Shown here in pieces: positions 59,331-64,000 of a DNA stretch of 64,000 nt. How positions within the stretch are numbered: position 1 is the first letter of the stretch; every line of letters starts with the position of its first letter. The stretch comes from Paenibacillus bouchesdurhonensis. GTDB taxonomy: Bacteria; Bacillota; Bacilli; Paenibacillales; Paenibacillaceae. The DNA is taken from assembly GCF_900155685.1 (NCBI RefSeq), contig NZ_LT732548.1:4259492-4323491 (forward strand), written 5' to 3'. The notes under the pieces are model-generated. The model had not been told where the DNA came from and searched no databases. It saw nothing but the letters and a program-made list of their open reading frames with translations. The translations under genes and the position numbers were made by a program.

Positions 59331-61127
59331 ATGTTCTCATTTATTCCACACTTATTCCGAAAAGCCTGGGTGTTCTTCGCTAACCTATCCATGCAAAAAA
59401 AGCTGGTCATCATCTTCGTATTTCTAGTATCTCTGCCCATCACCTATGTCAGCTACTCATCGTACCGAGCAAATTCCAATTCCATCCTGAATAATATGAC
59501 CAACTCGGCCGGCCAAATGACTGACAACGCGATGGACAAAGTGGATCGCTATATCGCCGATCTAAAACGCTATACCATACTTCCGCTCTATAACAAAGAC
59601 GTAGAGAGGCATTTGGATCAACGCGGGACGGATTGGGATAAGAACACGAGTATTAATATGTTCCTCATGTATCTGGCAAATATGAAAGAGGAAATTGCCG
59701 CAGTCTATATGACCGATCGGTTTGGAACAGTTTTCTACAATAAAAAGCCCGGCATTAACGAGGTCTATCCCGAGGATCGATTTGCAGAATGGGAGATGCG
59801 GACGCAGGAGGCCGGCGTCTCCCCCGTCCTGCTGGGCACGCACTCGATCCGAATCAGCGGTTCGGAACAGCGGCAGGTGTTCACAATAATGCGGGGCATT
59901 CAATCGGTCAGCACGCTGAAGAACATCGGAATCATCGTCATTGACGTAGATATCCGTTTATTCGAAGAGATTATCCAGCCGTTAAACACAGTCACTCATG
60001 GCAATACCTTCATTGTCGACGAGCAAGGAAAAGTCGTATATAACCACGATCCTTCGATGCTAGGCCAAGATTTAAGCGGCAGTCCCCAGCTTAGACAGGC
60101 TACTGATCAGCGCGGGCACTTCGAGCTGGAGATCGAAGGCAAGCCGTACATTTCGGTATACAGCGTGTCTGAAAGCACGGGATGGACGACAATTACCTAT
60201 ATCCCGCTGACCGAGTTGCTCGCGCCGATGAAGCTAAGCCGAAACGCCCTTATGATAACGACGTTGATTATTATATTCTTTGCCCTGGCGGTAGCTATCT
60301 TTATTTCCTACGCGCTGACCAAGCCGCTCACCCGTACGGTGCGATTAATGAAGCAGGTGCAGCGTGGCAATCTGGACGTCCAGGTTCAAGTAAAATATAA
60401 CGATGAAATCGGCAGACTCGGCAGTCATTTCAATCGCATGATTCTCCGGATTCAGGAGCTGCTGCAGGAAGTTTACGAAACTGAGAAAAGCAAACAAAAA
60501 GCGGATATACTCGCTCTGCAAAACCAAATTAATCCGCACTTCATATATAACACGCTGGAATCGATCCGCATGCTGGCCGAGCTCAATGATGATGATCGTG
60601 TGGCCGAGCTCACTTATTTACTTGGTTTGCTCCTAAGATACAGCATCACGCGCAGCGATGAGACGGTAACGATCGAACAGGAGCTAAGCCATGTCCAGAA
60701 CTATTTGCACTTGCTGCAAATTCGTTTTCCGGACAAATTAGAATTTCATATCTCCGTTCCGCAGAACTTCTATCATCTGTCGATCATTAAGCTGGTCTTT
60801 CAACCGATAGTAGAGAATGCGGTATTTCACGGACTCGAGAAGCAGGAGAAACCCGGCACGATCACGATCACCGCTTGGAACGAAGGAATGGACGCCATAT
60901 TTAAAATTCGCGACGACGGCATAGGTATGGATGAAGAAAGATTGGCCCAGTTGAACCGCAGCCTAACCGATGGCAAGGTAGATAAATTCGGTATCGGACT
61001 GCGTAATGTCAACGAAAGAATCCGCCTTCACTATGGCGACAGCTCTAACTTAACCGTTGATAGCAAGCCAGGGGAAGGAACAACGGTTACATTAAAGATT
61101 GCGGGTCTCCTGAGGGACGAAGGATAG
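59331..61127 (+). CDS. YesM-type sensor histidine kinase
   Basis: 598 residues. TM1 ~25-45; extracytoplasmic double-Cache-like sensor ~46-300; TM2 ~303-327; HAMP; His_kinase domain with His403 in QNQINPHFIYNTLESIRM; HATPase (VENAVFHGLEKQ, DDGIGM, GIGLRNVNERI). YesM-YesN pairs usually sense extracellular oligosaccharide directly or via the binding protein. I start at ATG 59331 behind AGGAAGGACG. 31 bases after the permease and probably part of the same transcript, giving positive feedback. Confidence 0.9.
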   Translation: MFSFIPHLFRKAWVFFANLSMQKKLVIIFVFLVSLPITYVSYSSYRANSNSILNNMTNSAGQMTDNAMDKVDRYIADLKRYTILPLYNKDVERHLDQRGTDWDKNTSINMFLMYLANMKEEIAAVYMTDRFGTVFYNKKPGINEVYPEDRFAEWEMRTQEAGVSPVLLGTHSIRISGSEQRQVFTIMRGIQSVSTLKNIGIIVIDVDIRLFEEIIQPLNTVTHGNTFIVDEQGKVVYNHDPSMLGQDLSGSPQLRQATDQRGHFELEIEGKPYISVYSVSESTGWTTITYIPLTELLAPMKLSRNALMITTLIIIFFALAVAIFISYALTKPLTRTVRLMKQVQRGNLDVQVQVKYNDEIGRLGSHFNRMILRIQELLQEVYETEKSKQKADILALQNQINPHFIYNTLESIRMLAELNDDDRVAELTYLLGLLLRYSITRSDETVTIEQELSHVQNYLHLLQIRFPDKLEFHISVPQNFYHLSIIKLVFQPIVENAVFHGLEKQEKPGTITITAWNEGMDAIFKIRDDGIGMDEERLAQLNRSLTDGKVDKFGIGLRNVNERIRLHYGDSSNLTVDSKPGEGTTVTLKIAGLLRDEG

Positions 61128-61154
61128 CATACGCTATAGAAGGGAGAATTTCTA

Positions 61155-62681
61155 ATGCTTCGAATCGTACTTGTCGATGACGAAACCTCAATTCGCGAAG
61201 GACTAGCCAAAATAATCAGTAAAGAGAACGCTGGATTTATCGTAGCCGGTATTTGCTCTAACGGGCAGGAGGCATTGAAGTTTATTGAATCAACAGACGA
61301 GGATGTAGATGTAGTTATTACAGATATTCGCATGCCGCTTGTTGACGGATTGGAGCTCATCAAGCAGTTGAAATCCGTTCAGCCGGATATCCGGTGCATT
61401 ATTATGAGCGGATTCACTGATTTCGAGTACGCCCGTCAGGCGCTTCGTTATTCTGCGGTAGACTACCTGCTCAAGCCGATTAACAAGAAGCAGTTGTTCA
61501 AGCTGCTCTATGAGCTGGAAGGAGAGAAGGAAGCCTGTCTTGGCAAAGAGCAGCGCTACCGCTCCGGGGTTCTGCTTTCTTATTTGAAGAGTTCCACCTC
61601 CCTTTGCAGCAAGCTGCCTGAGTTGAGCCTGCAGTTGCCCTACTTTGCTGTACATGTCCTGCGCAGCCGCGACATAGACGCGCTTCATGCCCGACTGAAT
61701 CTAGCGGTTTTAGACTGGGCTGGTTCTAGTGATATCGTGGATACAGGAGACGGTACGCTCGCACTGATAAGCTACTTTTCACAGGAACCACGCGTGGAGC
61801 TTGTTAAGAAGCTATTGGCTCAACTGCGCCCAGCTCTCGTTTCCGTCGGGTTTGTCCATGCTGGTTCCAGCCGCGTATATCAACAGGCAGCTCAATTAAG
61901 CGAAGCCTACAGCGAAGCGCTGCGGGCTTGTGACTACGGATTGTACGATTATTCTACTTGGAGCTGCTGGCACTACGACGACTTGCCGCAGCCTGAGCCC
62001 GACATCACGGATTGGTTCATCCGCACAAGGGAATTGCTAGGCGAGCAAATGCAGATATTGAATACTTCCCAAATAAATACCGATCTGGAGAAATTGTTTG
62101 GAGAGGTCAAACAAGTCAAGGCCTCTCGGCAATCGATCATCTTACTATGCCGACTTATTTTCGATACAGCATTAGCCGAACTTCCAGAATGGAGATCTTT
62201 CTACGACACCGCGGTCGAAGAGCAGCTCAGGGAACAGATGCTGACCTGTCTTGCTTTTGAAGAGCTAAAAGGTTTATTCTTCTCCTTTTTTCTTAAAGGA
62301 CTCGAAGAAATCCGGGCAAATCGTCTCCAATTGGCGGACAGGTCGGTTGAAACGGTCAAGCGCTGGATTCGCGAGAACTACGATCAGCAAGCGGAGCTTA
62401 GCAGCCTGGCCAACATGGTATACCTGACCCCGAGCTATCTCAGCAAGCTCTTTAAGCAAGAGACAGGCATGACGATTACCGATTACTTGATCGAAATGCG
62501 GATTAAGAAAGCAAAGCATCTGCTCAAAACATGCTCTGACTTGAAAATCCATGAAATCGGCTGTGAGGTAGGCTACCCTGATCCGGCTTACTTTAACAAG
62601 CTGTTCAAACGTGTCGTCGGTGTGACGCCTAGTGAATATAAGAAGATAAATCCACTGAACTCCTCCCTATCTAAAGAATAA
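61155..62681 (+). CDS. YesN-type AraC response regulator
   Basis: 508 residues. Receiver domain 1-120 with Asp57 (ITDIRMP) and Lys in VDYLLKPINKK. A long central region ~130-395 is typical of YesN. C-terminal AraC double HTH ~405-505 (LSSLANMVYLTPSYLSKLFKQETGMTITDYL; EIGCEVGYPDPAYFNKLFKRVVGVTPSEYK). AGAAGGGAG precedes ATG. Partner of the preceding kinase; likely activates the transporter and flanking glycosidase genes. Confidence 0.92.
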   Translation: MLRIVLVDDETSIREGLAKIISKENAGFIVAGICSNGQEALKFIESTDEDVDVVITDIRMPLVDGLELIKQLKSVQPDIRCIIMSGFTDFEYARQALRYSAVDYLLKPINKKQLFKLLYELEGEKEACLGKEQRYRSGVLLSYLKSSTSLCSKLPELSLQLPYFAVHVLRSRDIDALHARLNLAVLDWAGSSDIVDTGDGTLALISYFSQEPRVELVKKLLAQLRPALVSVGFVHAGSSRVYQQAAQLSEAYSEALRACDYGLYDYSTWSCWHYDDLPQPEPDITDWFIRTRELLGEQMQILNTSQINTDLEKLFGEVKQVKASRQSIILLCRLIFDTALAELPEWRSFYDTAVEEQLREQMLTCLAFEELKGLFFSFFLKGLEEIRANRLQLADRSVETVKRWIRENYDQQAELSSLANMVYLTPSYLSKLFKQETGMTITDYLIEMRIKKAKHLLKTCSDLKIHEIGCEVGYPDPAYFNKLFKRVVGVTPSEYKKINPLNSSLSKE

Positions 62682-62684
62682 AAA

Positions 62685-62724
62685 AATCTTGATGCTTCAA
62701 CAAACAGAGCATCAAGATTTTTTC
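62685..62724. terminator. Bidirectional terminator
   Basis: ATCTTGATGCT (62686-62696) pairs with AGCATCAAGAT (62708-62718), flanked by an A-run on one side and TTTTTT on the other, between convergent yesN-like and alpha-galactosidase genes. Confidence 0.92.
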
Positions 62725-62768
62725 CTTGGTTAGCATTTTATCCGGTGCGCATAATTTATACAGGTTAT

Positions 62769-64000
62769 TTATTCTTGTAAAGCGCGATCCTTCCCTTTAT
62801 CTGCCTCGCGTGCATTCTTGTTCGCGGCTTCGCGATCTTCCATCATTTCATCCACCGTTTTCACATGCTGGCGCGCAGCTCCCGCATAACCTTCACGAGT
62901 TGGAATCCGCTCGTTAGAAGCCTGACGCTCCTTCGCTGCAGCAATAGCTTCTGCATACTGCGGCAACCATGCTTCCTGGGCAATGAGCATATCATCGACC
63001 ATCTGCCAAATTTCCGGAGGGTTACAGACAGCTCCGACCAGTGGATCCATCATAAATGCCTGACGGAGCAGCTTGTCATCGCCGTTCACCGCAGCTTCAA
63101 CGGCCAGGCGCTGCACGGAAATGCTCACATTGCACACCGCTGCAGGCCCAAGCGGCAAATCGCCCACATGCGGCATCGAAATTCCATTGCCATCCACATA
63201 TCCCGGTGCTTCGATAATCGCATCATCCGGAAGATTAGAAATAATGCCGCGGTTGATGACATTGAAATGTCCACGGTATACCCGGCCGGTCTCCAACCCT
63301 TCAATAATGTAAGAACCATGCTCCTCGCTTCGTTCCTCTGTTTTGAATTCCAGTGCCGGTTCCTTCATCCAGTTCGGGAAGTCCGTCTCAAACCAGTTGC
63401 GCCCTTCCGTGCACACCCGTAAATATCCGCCCGTTTCGCCGTTAATCCAGCTGCCAAGGTCGATCCAGTCCATGATTTCCTCCGGCCGCTTCCGGTACCA
63501 AGGCACATACTCGCTCAAGTGCCCATTGGATTCTGTGCTGTAATAACCGAATCGACGCAGCATATCGATGCGCACCTTCTCGGTTCTGGAGAAATCAGGA
63601 TGCTGCTCAAACGCCTCCAACAGCTTATCGGTCAAATCCTCCCCATTGTGACGGATGCTAATATACCATGTCTGGTGGTTGATGCCCGCGCAAATAATAT
63701 CGACCTCTTCCTTCTTCAGCCCGAATGCTTCAGCGATTTGCGAGTGGCCGCCCTGCACTCCGTGGCATAGCCCAATCGTCCGCACGCCGCCGTACTTATT
63801 GCAGGCCCAGGTCAGCATGGCCATCGGGTTCGCATAATTCAGAAGCAGCACATCCTTAGCAGCCACCTCGCGAATATCCTTGCAAATGCTAAGCATCTCC
63901 GCAATTCCCCGCTGACCGTACATAATTCCCCCGGCACAAAGCGTATCGCCGACGCACTGATCCACTCCGTATTGCAGCGGAATATCTACGTCCGTAGCAA
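62769..64000 (-). CDS. melA: GH4 alpha-galactosidase MelA (partial, 5' end outside window)
   Basis: The frame is open from the right window edge to the stop at 62769, so the NAD-binding N-terminus is missing. Visible GH4 features are VGDTLCAGGIMYG, LNYANPMAM, GLCHGVQGG (Cys metal ligand), CAGINHQTWY (His ligand), and the MelA-like RIDMLRRFGYYSTESNGHLSEYVPWYRKRPEE. GH4 enzymes need NAD+ and Mn2+ and cleave by redox elimination in the cytoplasm. A charged ~45-residue C-terminal extension (RQHVKTVDEMMEDREAANKN) goes beyond the usual end. Convergent with the YesN gene. Removes alpha-galactosyl branches, complementing the beta-mannosidase. Confidence 0.9.
   Translation of the reverse strand, partial: ATDVDIPLQYGVDQCVGDTLCAGGIMYGQRGIAEMLSICKDIREVAAKDVLLLNYANPMAMLTWACNKYGGVRTIGLCHGVQGGHSQIAEAFGLKKEEVDIICAGINHQTWYISIRHNGEDLTDKLLEAFEQHPDFSRTEKVRIDMLRRFGYYSTESNGHLSEYVPWYRKRPEEIMDWIDLGSWINGETGGYLRVCTEGRNWFETDFPNWMKEPALEFKTEERSEEHGSYIIEGLETGRVYRGHFNVINRGIISNLPDDAIIEAPGYVDGNGISMPHVGDLPLGPAAVCNVSISVQRLAVEAAVNGDDKLLRQAFMMDPLVGAVCNPPEIWQMVDDMLIAQEAWLPQYAEAIAAAKERQASNERIPTREGYAGAARQHVKTVDEMMEDREAANKNAREADKGKDRALQE

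Noticed and set aside
1..64000. CRISPR array, tRNA/rRNA genes, prophage
   Set aside because: No regularly spaced identical repeats with unique spacers, no recognisable tRNA or rRNA sequence, and no phage structural or integrase genes were seen.

Overview
The window looks like chromosomal DNA of an endospore-forming Firmicute of the Paenibacillus type. Indicators are spore-surface glycosylation genes (CgeB-like, YheC/YheD-like, a YjcZ-like mini-protein), S-layer-anchored (SLH) exoenzymes, YesM/YesN two-component control of sugar ABC transporters, EcsAB, an HssRS/HrtAB heme-stress module, frequent GTG/TTG starts and strong AGGAGG-type ribosome sites. No rRNA, tRNA, CRISPR array, phage or insertion sequence was recognised.

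Region 1 (1-17.3 kb) is a spore-coat or exosporium-type glycan cluster, almost all on the minus strand. A nucleotide-sugar trio (RmlD-like reductase, FlaA1/CapE-like dehydratase, WecB/CapG-like 2-epimerase) plus a partial SDR and an RmlA-like nucleotidyltransferase supply activated deoxy- and aminosugars. Several glycosyltransferases (three GT2-type plus one of mixed type, two GT4, two CgeB-like, one GT-D fold) use them, alongside four small non-enzymatic proteins and a divergent YheC/YheD ATP-grasp protein. The striking feature is modular: at least six unrelated proteins carry a short glycine-aromatic tetrad repeat (G-[FY]-x-x)n, and several carry long Arg/Lys-rich disordered tails. One 123-residue protein consists of just these two modules. 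I read this as a shared targeting or assembly tag for a spore-surface glycosylation machine.

Region 2 (17.3-22.7 kb) holds a TPP-riboswitch-controlled ykoEDC thiamine-precursor ECF transporter, phosphatidylserine decarboxylase and a DUF4097 lipoprotein. Region 3 (23-31.7 kb) has a large SLH-anchored GH53 endo-galactanase, an AraC regulator, a MocR-type PLP-dependent regulator divergent from a PNPOx-like protein and an aminotransferase, and a YjcZ-like mini-protein. Region 4 (31.8-42.8 kb) is housekeeping: ecsAB, a DEVD-box RNA helicase, an SDR, cheX, a LysR regulator, a PHP phosphatase, acetyltransferases, DUF1361, a NagZ-like lipoprotein and a hidden 54-residue membrane protein. Region 5 (43-47 kb) is hssRS-hrtBA with a recognisable HssR direct-repeat box. 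Region 6 (47-53.2 kb) has a DUF2569 protein, an SLH-anchored subtilisin-like protease and an L,D-transpeptidase.

Region 7 (53.3-64 kb) is a carbohydrate-use locus: GH2 beta-mannosidase, a sugar ABC transporter with a cre site over its probable transcription start, a YesM/YesN pair and a GH4 alpha-galactosidase that runs off the window. Beta-mannosidase plus alpha-galactosidase suggests galactomannan oligosaccharides as substrate. With the surface galactanase this fits a plant-associated life style.
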